Below are positions 25,316 through 34,343 of a stretch of DNA of 64,000 nt, piece by piece. Location of the stretch: contig NZ_JARUBN010000001.1 in the NCBI RefSeq assembly GCF_029626265.1, positions 2,418,001 through 2,482,000 of the forward strand, read 5' to 3'. The first letter of the stretch is position 1. Every line of letters begins with the position of its first letter. A program made the translations under genes and the position numbers. The notes beneath the pieces were generated by a model, which saw nothing but the letters and a program-made list of their open reading frames with translations, was not told the origin of the DNA and ran no database searches. The stretch is from Micromonospora sp. WMMD1102. GTDB taxonomy: Bacteria; Actinomycetota; Actinomycetes; Mycobacteriales; Micromonosporaceae.

Positions 25316-27270
25316 CCGGGATGCGCTATCCGGCCTTCGCCCTCGCCGAGCACCTCGACGCCGGGCTCGGCGACCCGCACGACGCGTCCCGGGCGGCCTC
25401 GTTCGCCAACTGCGTGGCGCTGGACACCCGGGAGGAGTTCCCGGCCGAGGTCTGCGCCGAGCTGGACCGGCTCGGCCTGCCCCGCTGGTACGTGCCGGCC
25501 GAGTTCGGCGGCGAGCTGCGCAGCTACGAGGAACTGCTGCACGCGGTGCGGATGCTGGCCCGCCGGGACCTGACCGTCGCGATCGGACACGGCAAGACCT
25601 ATCTCGGCGCGGTCTCCGCCTGGGTGGGCGGCACCCCGGAGCAGGCCCGCCGGGTCGGTGCCGAGGTGCTGGCCGGCAGCGTCATCTCGCTGGCGCTGAC
25701 CGAGCGGGAGCACGGCAGCGACCTGCTCGCCGGTGACGTCTCGGCGGTGCCGTCCGGCGCCGGCTACCGGGTCGACGGCGAGAAGTGGCTGATCAACAAC
25801 GCCAGCCGGGGCGATCTGCTCTGCGTGCTGTCCCGGACCGAGCCGGCCGGCGGCACCCGGGGGTTCAGCCTGCTGCTCGTCGACAAGCGGCGGCTCGACC
25901 CCGGCACCTTCCGCTGCCTGCCGAAGGAGCGCACCCACGGGGTACGCGGCGCGGACATCAGCGGGATCGCCTTCGACGGCGCACAGGTGCCGGCCGAGGC
26001 GCTGCTCGGCCCGGCCGGCGCCGGCCCGGAGATCGTGCTGAAGAGCGTCCAGCTCACCCGGACGATGTGCGCGGCGATGTCGCTCGGCCTGGCCGACCAG
26101 GCACTCCGGCTGGTCGCCGACTTCGCCGCCGGGCACCGGCTCTACGACCGGGCGCTGATCGACCTGCCGCACGCGAACCGCACCCTCACCGAGGCGTACG
26201 TCGACCTGCTGGTCGGCGAGGTGGTGAGCGTGCTTACCGCGCGCGGCATCCACGCCACCCCCGGCGAGCTGAGCGTCACCTCGGCGATCGCCAAATACCT
26301 GGTGCCGACCATGATGGACCGGACCATCCCCCGGCTCGGCCAGGTGCTCGGGGCGCGCGCCCTGCTCACCGCCGACCACGCCGACGGGCTGTTCCAGAAG
26401 ATCGAACGCGACCACCGGATCGTCGGCATCTTCGACGGCAACACCCTGGTCAACCTGAACTCCCTGGTCAACCAGTTTCCCGGGTTGGTGCGTGGCTACC
26501 GGCGCGGGGTGACCGACCCGGGGTTGGCCGAGACGGTCGAGCTGTCCCGGCCGCTGCCGGACTTCGACCGGAGCCGGCTCGCCCTGCTCTCCCGGGCCGG
26601 GTGCAGCGTGGTGCAGCGGCTGCCGGCCGCGGTCGCCGAGGTGCTGGAGTTGGCCGACGCCGGCATCGTCCCGCCGGCCCTGGCCGCCCAGGCCGAGACG
26701 CTGGCCGGACTGGTGGACGCCTTGCACGAGCGGATGGCGGCGTACCGGCCGCAGCCCCGGCAGGTGCCGGTCGAGGCGTTCGAGCTGGCCGGCGGGTACG
26801 CCGTCGCCTTCGCCGCCGCTGGCTGCCTGCAACTGTGGCTGCGCAACCGGCACTGGCTCGCCGACGGGCCGACCGCGCCGCTCTGGGCGGACGCCCGCTG
26901 GCTGCGCGCCTGCCTGCACCGGCTGATCGGGCAGCTCCGCCCGGTCGCCGGCAGCGGCTCCGGCTCCGGATCAGGACCCGGGCCCGGACCCGGACCCGAC
27001 GACGGCGCCGGGCCCGACGACGGCGAGGACTACGACCGGCTGCTTCCGGACCTGCGCGCACAGCACCGTGCGGGCCGGCTCTTCTCCCTGCTCCCGTTCC
27101 GGCTCGCCGAGGCGACCGGGCAACCGCCCGCACCGCCGTCCCGGCCAGCCGGCGCGCCGGCACCGCCGTCCCGGCCCGGTGAGGCGTCCGCGTCGGCCCG
27201 GTCGGGTGAGCCGTCCGCGTCGGCCCGGTCCGGTGAGCCGGCTCCGCAGCTTCCCGAGGTGGTCCGATGA
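25312..27270 (+). CDS. acyl-CoA dehydrogenase homologue (ACAD1)
   Basis: A 652-residue acyl-CoA-dehydrogenase-fold protein. SLALTEREHGSDLLAGD matches the FAD-contacting TExxxGSD motif, KWLINNASRGDL follows, and KERTHGVRGADIS and QLTRTMCAAMSLGLADQAL form the central region. Where IYEGTxxI carries the usual catalytic Glu, this protein reads IFDGNTLVNL, with Asp. The C-terminal 150 residues are an extra region ending in Ser/Pro-rich repeats (SGSGSGSGPGPGPGP; SASARSGEP twice). The start is GTG 25312, overlapping the FAAL stop; ATG 25321 is an alternative. With FAAL and ACP it resembles friulimicin-type lipid desaturation cassettes (LipA, LipB, LipE, LipD). Confidence 0.85.
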   Translation: MTGMRYPAFALAEHLDAGLGDPHDASRAASFANCVALDTREEFPAEVCAELDRLGLPRWYVPAEFGGELRSYEELLHAVRMLARRDLTVAIGHGKTYLGAVSAWVGGTPEQARRVGAEVLAGSVISLALTEREHGSDLLAGDVSAVPSGAGYRVDGEKWLINNASRGDLLCVLSRTEPAGGTRGFSLLLVDKRRLDPGTFRCLPKERTHGVRGADISGIAFDGAQVPAEALLGPAGAGPEIVLKSVQLTRTMCAAMSLGLADQALRLVADFAAGHRLYDRALIDLPHANRTLTEAYVDLLVGEVVSVLTARGIHATPGELSVTSAIAKYLVPTMMDRTIPRLGQVLGARALLTADHADGLFQKIERDHRIVGIFDGNTLVNLNSLVNQFPGLVRGYRRGVTDPGLAETVELSRPLPDFDRSRLALLSRAGCSVVQRLPAAVAEVLELADAGIVPPALAAQAETLAGLVDALHERMAAYRPQPRQVPVEAFELAGGYAVAFAAAGCLQLWLRNRHWLADGPTAPLWADARWLRACLHRLIGQLRPVAGSGSGSGSGPGPGPGPDDGAGPDDGEDYDRLLPDLRAQHRAGRLFSLLPFRLAEATGQPPAPPSRPAGAPAPPSRPGEASASARSGEPSASARSGEPAPQLPEVVR

Positions 27271-28988
27271 GCGTCGACACCGCTACCCCGCCCGGCAGCA
27301 CGCCGGCCGGCGCGGCAGATCCCGACCTGGAGACGTACCTCGGGGATCCGCACGATCCGGCGAACCCGGTCGGCTATCCGGCGGTGCTCGCCGCCGACGA
27401 GCGCGGCGAACTGCTCGCCGAGGGCGAGCGGGCCCTCGACGGGTACGGCCTGAACGCCGAGTTCGTGCCCCGGGCCCTCGGCGGCCGGTTCGACCGGGCC
27501 GACCGGCTGGCCCGGGTGCTGCGGGCGGTGTTCCGCCGGGACACCACCCTCGGGGTCGGCTACGGGGTCACCACCTTCATCGCCGCCACACCGGTCTGGA
27601 CCGACGGCACCCCCGCACAGCGCCGCTGGCTGGCCGACCTGCTGCTGCGGCACGGCAAGGCGTCGGCCGGCTACAACGAACTGGCGCACGGCACCGACTT
27701 CGGCCGCACCGAGCTGCGGGCCCGGCCCGCCGGGGACCGGTTCCTGGTCACCGGCCGCCGGGAGATGGTCGGCAACCTGTCCCGGGCGGACGCGGTGACC
27801 CTGTTCGCCCGCACCGACGACCGGCCGGGCAGCCGCAGCCACTCGCACCTGCTGCTGGACATGGCGGCGCTGCCGGCCGGACACCGCCGCCAGCTGCACC
27901 GCTACCGGACCGCCGGTGTCCGCGGCATCCTGCTCGGCGGGCTGGAGTTCACCGACTGCCCGGTACCGGTCGACGCGCTGGTCGGCGAGGCCGGCGGTGC
28001 GATGGAGACGGTGCTGCGGGCCTTCCAGGTGACCCGGAGCGTGCTACCCGGGATGGCCGTCGGGATCGTCGACACCCAACTGCGTACCGTGCTGCGCTTC
28101 GCCCTCGACCGCCGGCTGTACGGGCTGCCGGTCGCCGAACTGCCGCACGCCCGGGCCACCCTGGTCGGCGCCTTCCTGGACCTGCTGGTCGGCGACTGCC
28201 TGTCCACGGTGGCCGCCCGTGCCCTGCACGTGCTGCCGGAGCAGACGAGTGTGTACAGCGCCGCCGTGAAGTACCTGGTGCCGAAGCTGTTCCAGGAGGC
28301 GGCCCACTCGCTCTCGGTGGTGCTCGGCGCCCGGTCGTACCTGCGGGACGGCCGGTACGCGATCTTCCAGAAGACCCTGCGGGACCTGCTCGCCGCGACG
28401 CTCACGCACGCCAGTGCGGCGGTCTGCCAGGCGACGATCATCCCGCAACTGCCCCGGCTGGCCCGGCAGGGCTGGCGGTCCGGCCCGAGCGCGCCGCCGG
28501 CCCTGTTCCGGCTCGACGACCCGTTGCCGCCGCTGGACTTCGCCGCTCTCGGGCTCTCCGCCAAGGGGATGGACAGCCTGGCCGGCAGCCTGCGGGACCA
28601 CCTGGACGAGCCGGGCGGGGATCCGGCGGTCGACCGGCTCGGCCGGCTCTTCGCCGCCGAACTCGACCGGCTCGGCGGGCTCTGCGCCGACCTGCCCCCC
28701 GCCGACCGCACCGTGATCGCCGGCCGGCGCAGCTTCGAGCTGACCGACCGGTACGCGACCGTACTGGCCGCCGCCGCCTGCCTCGGGGTGTGGCGGCACG
28801 GTCCGGCGGACCCGTTCCTCCGGGACCCCCGCTGGCTGCTCGCCGCGCTGTCCCGGCTGGCCGGCCGGCTCGGCATCGACCCGGGTACGGCGCCGGACGG
28901 GCTGGCCGACCACATCTACGCCGAGCTGCTGGAACGTCATCAGGACAACCGCGGCTTCGATCTCGTCAACCGGCGCCTGGCCGGCTGA
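27267..28988 (+). CDS. acyl-CoA dehydrogenase homologue (ACAD2), catalytic Glu position lost
   Basis: A 573-residue protein with the same fold and a similar start (ETYLGDPHDPANP) to ACAD1. ASAGYNELAHGTDFGRTE is a diverged TExxxGSD motif, and FQVTRSVLPGMAVGIVDTQLR corresponds to the central helix. The region after IFQKTLRDL, which holds the catalytic IYEGT in active enzymes and IFDGN in ACAD1, reads LTHASAAVCQ, with no acidic residue. It may be the non-catalytic half of a heteromeric enzyme with ACAD1. ATGA-overlapped with ACAD1. Confidence 0.82.
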   Translation: MSVDTATPPGSTPAGAADPDLETYLGDPHDPANPVGYPAVLAADERGELLAEGERALDGYGLNAEFVPRALGGRFDRADRLARVLRAVFRRDTTLGVGYGVTTFIAATPVWTDGTPAQRRWLADLLLRHGKASAGYNELAHGTDFGRTELRARPAGDRFLVTGRREMVGNLSRADAVTLFARTDDRPGSRSHSHLLLDMAALPAGHRRQLHRYRTAGVRGILLGGLEFTDCPVPVDALVGEAGGAMETVLRAFQVTRSVLPGMAVGIVDTQLRTVLRFALDRRLYGLPVAELPHARATLVGAFLDLLVGDCLSTVAARALHVLPEQTSVYSAAVKYLVPKLFQEAAHSLSVVLGARSYLRDGRYAIFQKTLRDLLAATLTHASAAVCQATIIPQLPRLARQGWRSGPSAPPALFRLDDPLPPLDFAALGLSAKGMDSLAGSLRDHLDEPGGDPAVDRLGRLFAAELDRLGGLCADLPPADRTVIAGRRSFELTDRYATVLAAAACLGVWRHGPADPFLRDPRWLLAALSRLAGRLGIDPGTAPDGLADHIYAELLERHQDNRGFDLVNRRLAG

Positions 28989-29020
28989 CCGTCCGCGCCC
29001 GTACGCCGAAGGAGAGCACC

Positions 29021-29290
29021 ATGTCCGGAACCATCCAAGACACGTCCGTCGACGCCATCCGCAGCTGGCTGGTCGGCCGGATCGCGTTCTACCTGCAACG
29101 GCCGGCCGAGCAGATCGACGCCGACACGCCCCTGGTCGAGATCGGCCTCGACTCGGTGTACGCGATGACCCTGAGCGGGGACGTCGAGGAGCGCTTCGAC
29201 ATCGAGGTGGAGCCGACGATGGCCTGGGACCACCCGACCGTCAACGCCCTCGCCGGTCACCTGCACGGCGTACTGGGCGACCGGGGATGA
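29021..29290 (+). CDS. acyl carrier protein of the lipo-initiation cassette
   Basis: An 89-residue carrier protein with Ser45 in EIGLDSVYAMTLSG, the pattern of PKS/NRPS-type carrier domains rather than of FAS ACPs. The sequence DHPTVNALAGHL near the end is also PKS-like. GAAGGAGAGCACC precedes ATG 29021. The gene lies between the two ACAD homologues and a stand-alone C domain, so it is the likely acceptor of the FAAL product, the desaturation substrate carrier and the acyl donor for N-acylation. Confidence 0.93.
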   Translation: MSGTIQDTSVDAIRSWLVGRIAFYLQRPAEQIDADTPLVEIGLDSVYAMTLSGDVEERFDIEVEPTMAWDHPTVNALAGHLHGVLGDRG

Positions 29291-30801
29291 GCACCGACCT
29301 CGCGCCCGCCGGGGGGCAGCCGGCCACCCCGGGCGGGCAGCCGGTGGTCGAGCCCTCGCCCGGGGCCGGGCATCCGCTCTCGGTCGGGCAGGAGGCGCTC
29401 TGGTTCCTCTACCAGCTCGCGCCGGAGAGCCCGGCGTACAACATCACGCTCGCGGTGCGGGTCCGGACCGCGCTCGACGACGCGGCGCTGGCCCGGGCGG
29501 TCGACGCGCTGGTGGCCCGGCACCCGGTGCTCGGCACGGCCTTCGCCGAGCGGGACGGGGCACCCCGGCAGTACGTCCCGGCGGCGCCCCCGGCTGCCTC
29601 GCCGGCCGGGGCGGCGGCCTCCCGCTGGCTGGAGATCCGGGACGTGCCGGGCCGCACCGACGCGGCGCTGCTCGGGCTGGCCCGGTCGGTGGGGGAGCAG
29701 CCGTTCCGGCTCGGCGCCGGGGAAGTCTTCCGGGTGGTGCTGCTGCGCCGTGCCGCCGCCGACGCCGCCCTGGTGCTGGTCACCCACCACATCGTCAGCG
29801 ACGCCACCTCGCAGTGGCTGCTGCTGCGCGACCTGCTGGCCGGCTACCGGGGCATCGCGGCCGGCGGTGCCCCGGACTGGGCGCCGCTGACCGCGGGCTA
29901 CCTCGACCACGTCGAGGCGGAACGGAAGCTGCTCGACTCGCCCCGCCGGGCCCGGCTGGAACGGTACTGGCGGGAGCGCTGCACCGGCGTGTCCGCCGGG
30001 GTGATCCCGCTGGACCGGCCCCGGCCGGAGCGGCAGACCTTCGATGGCGCCACCCACCACCTGCGGCTCCCCGACGAGCTGGCCGGCCGGGTCCGGTCGG
30101 CGGCCTCGGCGGCCGGGGTGACCCCGTTCGCGTTCCTGCTCGGCGTCTTCCAGGCCACCCTCTACCGGTACGGCGGGCAGGACGACTTCACCCTCGGCTG
30201 CCCGGTCGCCACCCGGTACGGCGCGGGCCTGCGCGACGTGGTCGGCTACCTGGTCAACACGGTGGTACTCCGCTCCTCCTTCGCGCCCGGCGCCACCTTC
30301 GCCGCCGCGGTCGCCTCGGCGCACCGGGAACTCCTCTCCGGGCTGGCGCACGTCGGCTATCCGTTCCCGCTGCTGGACCGGATGCTCGGCGCGGCCCGGG
30401 GCGGCAGCCGGGCGCCGCTGTTCCGGATCGCCTTCACGATGGTGGCGGCGGACCGGCTCGACCCGCCGCTGCCGCTGGTGCCCGAGGGTGCCGTCGTCGG
30501 CCCGGAGATCGAACATTCCGGGCTGCGGCTGGCCGCCTTCGACGTGCCGCAGCTGGAGGGGCAGTTCGACCTCAACGTCGAGCTGCGGCAGTCGGAGGAT
30601 TCACTCGCCGGAGCCTTCCGGTACAACACGGATTTGTTCGATGATGCGACCATAGAGCGGCTTACCGGGCACTACCGCCGGTTGCTGGAGGCGGCCACCG
30701 CCGACCCGACGCACCGGATCGACCGGGTTTCCCTCGTCGACAGCGCACAACTGGAGCTGCTGCTCGCCCTGGGTACCGGTGGAGTCTCCCCCGGGCGGTG
30801 A
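29287..30801 (+). CDS. stand-alone NRPS condensation domain for N-acylation
   Basis: A 504-residue protein that is just one condensation domain. HPLSVGQEALWFLYQLAPES is motif C1, THHIVSDATS is HHxxxDx with His168 as catalytic His and Asp172, and DDFTLGCPVATRYGAGL and VGYLVNTVVLRS are the C5 region. The last position of HHxxxDG is Ala. It overlaps the ACP gene by 4 bp. NRPS1 begins directly with an A domain and has no C domain of its own, so this protein is the natural candidate to join the ACP-bound acyl chain to the first amino acid in trans. Confidence 0.88.
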   Translation: MSTDLAPAGGQPATPGGQPVVEPSPGAGHPLSVGQEALWFLYQLAPESPAYNITLAVRVRTALDDAALARAVDALVARHPVLGTAFAERDGAPRQYVPAAPPAASPAGAAASRWLEIRDVPGRTDAALLGLARSVGEQPFRLGAGEVFRVVLLRRAAADAALVLVTHHIVSDATSQWLLLRDLLAGYRGIAAGGAPDWAPLTAGYLDHVEAERKLLDSPRRARLERYWRERCTGVSAGVIPLDRPRPERQTFDGATHHLRLPDELAGRVRSAASAAGVTPFAFLLGVFQATLYRYGGQDDFTLGCPVATRYGAGLRDVVGYLVNTVVLRSSFAPGATFAAAVASAHRELLSGLAHVGYPFPLLDRMLGAARGGSRAPLFRIAFTMVAADRLDPPLPLVPEGAVVGPEIEHSGLRLAAFDVPQLEGQFDLNVELRQSEDSLAGAFRYNTDLFDDATIERLTGHYRRLLEAATADPTHRIDRVSLVDSAQLELLLALGTGGVSPGR

Positions 30802-30818
30802 CGTCCGGAAACCGCCCG
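30792..30818 (+). terminator. weak candidate hairpin at the end of the C-domain gene
   Basis: CGGGCGGT (30792-30799) pairs perfectly with ACCGCCCG (30811-30818) with an 11-nt loop, overlapping the stop codon. No T-run follows, so it could attenuate rather than terminate. Confidence 0.3.
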
Positions 30819-30900
30819 AACCCGCAGGACGGCTCAGGGTCGGGCGTCCGGGGCTTCTCAGGGTGGAATCTCATGTGTCGATCTGACGATCAGTGATTGG

Positions 30901-31644
30901 ATGCTCGCTATGGAGCACGCTGTGCGGCTGGAGTCGCTGAGCAAGACGTACGGTTCGGGACAGAACGCGGTGACCGCGCTGCGGGACGTGTCGCTGAACC
31001 TGCGGGCCGGCAGTTTCACCGCGATCATGGGGCCGTCCGGCTCGGGCAAGTCGACGCTGTTGCAGTGCGCGGCGGGGCTGGACCGGCCGACCGGCGGTCG
31101 GGTGGTGATCGGCGGCACCGATTTGACCGGGCTGAGCGAGACCGCGCTGACCCTGCTCCGGCGAGACAAGATCGGCTTCGTCTTCCAGGCGTTCAACCTG
31201 CTGCCGTCGCTGACCGCCGAGCAGAACGTGGCGCTGCCGCTGCGGCTCGCCGGTCGCCGGCCGAGCCGCTCCGAGGTGGCGGAGGTGCTCGGCGAGGTCG
31301 GGCTCGGCAACCGGGGCGGGCACCGGCCGGCGCAGCTCTCCGGCGGCCAGCAGCAGCGGGTGGCGATCGCCCGTGCCCTGGTCACCAAGCCGGCGGTGCT
31401 CTTCGCCGACGAGCCGACCGGCGCGCTGGACACCAGCACCAGCCGGGAGGTGCTGGCCCTGCTGCGCGGCCTGGTCGACCAGCACCAGCAGACAATCGTG
31501 ATGGTGACGCACGACCCGGTCACCGCCGCCAACGCCGACCGGGTGGTCTTCCTCGCCGACGGGGTGCTCGCCGGCGAGCTGGTCAACCCGACGGCGGAGG
31601 CCATCGCCGCCCGGATGACCCGGATGGAGGTCGGCGCGTGCTGA
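30901..31644 (+). CDS. ABC transporter ATP-binding protein (MacB/LolD type)
   Basis: A 247-residue ATPase. Walker A is GPSGSGKSTLL, the Q-loop GFVFQAFNLLPSLTA, the signature LSGGQQQRVAIARAL, Walker B VLFADEPTGALD and the H-loop VMVTHDP. The NLLPSLTAEQNVALPL text is typical of MacB/LolD-type ATPases. The start is ATG 30901 or ATG 30910; no clear ribosome site distinguishes them. It overlaps the permease gene and would power export of the lipopeptide or self-protection. The gene is 99 bp after the C-domain gene. Confidence 0.92.
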   Translation: MLAMEHAVRLESLSKTYGSGQNAVTALRDVSLNLRAGSFTAIMGPSGSGKSTLLQCAAGLDRPTGGRVVIGGTDLTGLSETALTLLRRDKIGFVFQAFNLLPSLTAEQNVALPLRLAGRRPSRSEVAEVLGEVGLGNRGGHRPAQLSGGQQQRVAIARALVTKPAVLFADEPTGALDTSTSREVLALLRGLVDQHQQTIVMVTHDPVTAANADRVVFLADGVLAGELVNPTAEAIAARMTRMEVGAC

Positions 31645-34130
31645 GCATCGCGGTGCAGACGCTGCGGATGCGCTGGGCCGCCTTCGTCGGCACCTTCCTG
31701 GCGTTGACCCTGGGCGCCGGCATGATCGCCGCGATGGGGCTGGAGATCGCCGCCACCCTGGACCTGCCGGACCGGGCGCCGCAACGGTTCGCCACCGCCC
31801 CGGTGGTGGTGGCCGCGCTGGATCCCGAGTGGGATCCGGCTCGGCACGACCCGGGCAGCCGCTCCCTGATCCAGGCCCGGGGCATCTCCGACGCGCTCGC
31901 CGCCGAGATCGGCGCGCTGGGCCGTACCGTGCCGGTCCGGTCCTTCTACGCCCAACTGACCGGCGGACCCGACGACCAGGTCGGGCACGGCTGGGCCAGT
32001 GCCGAGTTCGCGCCGTACGCGCTGGCCGCCGGCCGGGCGCCGCAGACCGACACCGAGGTGGTGGTGCCGGCCGGCGGTGCCGGACCGGGTGAGCGGGTCA
32101 CCGTCCTCACCACCGGCGGGCCGCGCGAGTACACCGTCGCCGGGGTGACCGGGCCGGCCGACTTCGAGTCGGCGGTCTTCTTCACCGACGCCGAGGCGGC
32201 CCGGCTCGCGCCCCGGGTCGAGGCGCTGGTCTCCTACGGCGCCCCGGAAGCGGTGCGGCAGGCCGTCGGCGGGGACGCCGAGGTGCTCACCGGGGACCGG
32301 CGCGGGGTGCTGGACCCGAGCTACAACGCCGACCGGGAGGCGATCGACAACACCCAGACGCTGCTGCCGATCACCGCCGTGGTGGCCGGCTTCGTCTCGA
32401 TCTTCCTGGTCGCCTCGACGTTCGCCTTCGCGGTCGCCCAGCGGCGCCGGGAGATCGCCCTGCTCCGCACGGTCGGCGCCACCCCCCGGCAGGTACGCCG
32501 GATGGTGCTGGCCGAGGCGTTCGTGGTCGGGCTCGCCTCGGCGGTCGCCGGCTCCGCCCTCGGGCTGGCCGCCGCGCCGCCGCTGGCCCGCTGGATGGTC
32601 GAGCTGGGGCTCGCCCCGTCCTGGTTCACCGTCGAGGTCTCCACCAGCCCGGCGATCTGGGTCCCGCTGCTGATCGCCTTCAGCACCGCGCTCGGCGTGG
32701 CGCTGCTCGGGGTCTGGGCGGCGTCCCGCCGGGCCGGCGACGTACGCCCGATCGAGGCGTTGCGGGACGCGGCCGTGGACTCCCGCACCATGACCCCCGG
32801 CCGGTGGCTCTACGGGCTGCTGGCGCTCGCCTTCGGACTCGTCACCATCGGCTGGGTGGCGACGGTCAACCCGGGCCTGGTGATGGTGCCGACCCGGTAC
32901 ATCGGGGTGCTGATGTTCCCGATCCTCGCCTTCGCACTGCTCGCCCCGGTGGTGGTCAAGCCGATCGCCCGGCTGATCACCTGGCCGCTGGGCCGGCTCG
33001 GCGGGGCCGCCGGGATGCTGGTCCGGGAGAGCGCGCTGACCGCGGTGCGGCGTACCGCGGCCACCGCCGCGCCGGTGCTGCTCACCGTCGGGCTCTCCAT
33101 CTCGCTGCTCGGCGCGGCCGCCACCATCGACCGGGCCAAGGACAGCGGCCGGCGCAACCAGGTGGTCGCCGACTTCGTGGTCACCCCGGACGGCACCCCC
33201 GGAGTCAACGAGGCGGTCACCGAACGGGTCCGGGCCATCCCCGGCGTCGACGTGCTCGCCGCGCTGCCGACGATGGTGTACGCCCGGGACGACGCCCGGC
33301 TGGCCGACTACGAGGCGCTGGCCGTCGACCCGGCGGCCCTGTCCAGCACCCTGACCCTGCCGGTCGACGAGGGGAACCCGGCCGACCTGCGCGACGACAC
33401 CATAGTGGTCAACGACGACTGGGGGGTCGGGGTCGGCGAGACCGTCGAGGTCTTCCTGGCCGACGGCAGCAGCGTCCCGCTGCGGGTGGTGGCGGTGCTG
33501 AACACCACCTCGGGCAGCAACGACGTCGCCTACCTGAGCACGAAGTACGCCGGCACCGCCGAGTACGCCTTCACCGGGCTGGCCCGCCGGGTCTACGTCT
33601 CGGTGCGCGACGGCACCGACCCGGCGACCGTCCGCTCGGCCCTGGCCGCCGCGACCAGCGGGCTCGGTGCCCGGGCGGTCCCGGCCGAGGACTGGCTCGG
33701 CGAGGAGAGCAGCGAGAACAGCCAGGCCAGCTCGCTGGGCATGGTGCTGGTGCTCGGCATCGCGATCGTCTTCTGCTTCATCGCCATCGTCAACACGCTC
33801 GTGATGGCGACCTCGGACCGGCTGCGCGACCTGGCGATCCTCCGGCTGGCCGGGGCCACCCCGCGCCAGGTGCTCCGGGTCTTCGCCGCCGAGTCGCTGC
33901 TGGTCGCCGGGGTCGGGGTGCTGCTCGCGGTCGGGGCCTCGGCGGTGAACCTGGCCGGGCTGCGGCTCGCCCTGGGGCAGCTGGTCGGGGCCACCCCGGT
34001 CAGCGTGCCGTGGGGCACCGTCGCGGTGATCACGCTGGTCAGCGCCGCCCTGGCGGTACTCGGTGCGGTGCTGCCGGTCCGGCTCGCCTTCCGGTCCGGC
34101 GCGGTCGAGCTGGCCGGCGTACGCGAATAG
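31638..34130 (+). CDS. ABC transporter permease, FtsX/MacB type with two FtsX domains
   Basis: An 830-residue permease starting at GTG 31638 inside the ATPase gene end. It has one N-terminal membrane helix (AAFVGTFLALTLGAGMIAAM) and a first extracytoplasmic domain to about residue 245. Three helices in the first FtsX domain follow, containing QRRREIALLRTVGATPRQVRR. A second extracytoplasmic domain lies at about 500-690, and a second FtsX domain contains DRLRDLAILRLAGATPRQVLR. This duplicated layout is common for actinobacterial antibiotic exporters or resistance pumps. With the ATPase it forms one pump, and it ends just before a strong terminator. Confidence 0.92.
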   Translation: MLSIAVQTLRMRWAAFVGTFLALTLGAGMIAAMGLEIAATLDLPDRAPQRFATAPVVVAALDPEWDPARHDPGSRSLIQARGISDALAAEIGALGRTVPVRSFYAQLTGGPDDQVGHGWASAEFAPYALAAGRAPQTDTEVVVPAGGAGPGERVTVLTTGGPREYTVAGVTGPADFESAVFFTDAEAARLAPRVEALVSYGAPEAVRQAVGGDAEVLTGDRRGVLDPSYNADREAIDNTQTLLPITAVVAGFVSIFLVASTFAFAVAQRRREIALLRTVGATPRQVRRMVLAEAFVVGLASAVAGSALGLAAAPPLARWMVELGLAPSWFTVEVSTSPAIWVPLLIAFSTALGVALLGVWAASRRAGDVRPIEALRDAAVDSRTMTPGRWLYGLLALAFGLVTIGWVATVNPGLVMVPTRYIGVLMFPILAFALLAPVVVKPIARLITWPLGRLGGAAGMLVRESALTAVRRTAATAAPVLLTVGLSISLLGAAATIDRAKDSGRRNQVVADFVVTPDGTPGVNEAVTERVRAIPGVDVLAALPTMVYARDDARLADYEALAVDPAALSSTLTLPVDEGNPADLRDDTIVVNDDWGVGVGETVEVFLADGSSVPLRVVAVLNTTSGSNDVAYLSTKYAGTAEYAFTGLARRVYVSVRDGTDPATVRSALAAATSGLGARAVPAEDWLGEESSENSQASSLGMVLVLGIAIVFCFIAIVNTLVMATSDRLRDLAILRLAGATPRQVLRVFAAESLLVAGVGVLLAVGASAVNLAGLRLALGQLVGATPVSVPWGTVAVITLVSAALAVLGAVLPVRLAFRSGAVELAGVRE

Positions 34131-34149
34131 CCGTCCACAACGGACCATC

Positions 34150-34199
34150 GGGCTCCGCCAGCCGGCTTTACGCCGGTGGCGGGGCCCGGTTCGTTTTCT
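34150..34199 (+). terminator. strong rho-independent terminator after the ABC transporter
   Basis: A left arm from 34150 to 34166 pairs with 34172-34187 over about 15 bp with one bulged G (34161) and one G-T wobble, around a TTTAC loop. It is followed by TTCGTTTTC at 34191-34199. It separates the exporter genes from the diaminopropionate/NRPS operon promoter. Confidence 0.8.
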
Positions 34200-34203
34200 C
34201 GAA

Positions 34204-34246
34204 GATAGTTTCGATATGGGGCTGGTATAGCCGCGGGTCGCAGGAT
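34204..34246 (+). promoter_or_regulatory. putative SARP-type promoter of the Dap/NRPS operon (three heptamers)
   Basis: GATAGTT (34204-34210), TATGGGG (34215-34221) and TATAGCC (34226-34232) recur every 11 bp. CAGGAT (34241-34246) lies eight bases after the last and fits a -10 box. The sbnA-like gene starts at 34344. This is the only site with three copies. Confidence 0.55.
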
Positions 34247-34343
34247 GGCAAGGAGCCGAGAAAGCAGGCCGGCGCCAACCGTGGGAACGCCTCACCTGGC
34301 GGTGACGTTTCCGGGAGCGTAACTGACCCGCGAAGGGAAAGCC

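Noticed and set aside
30870..30900. GATC-containing direct repeat before the ABC ATPase gene considered as an operator
   Set aside because: The repeats are only 4 bp with no periodic match to the other promoters.
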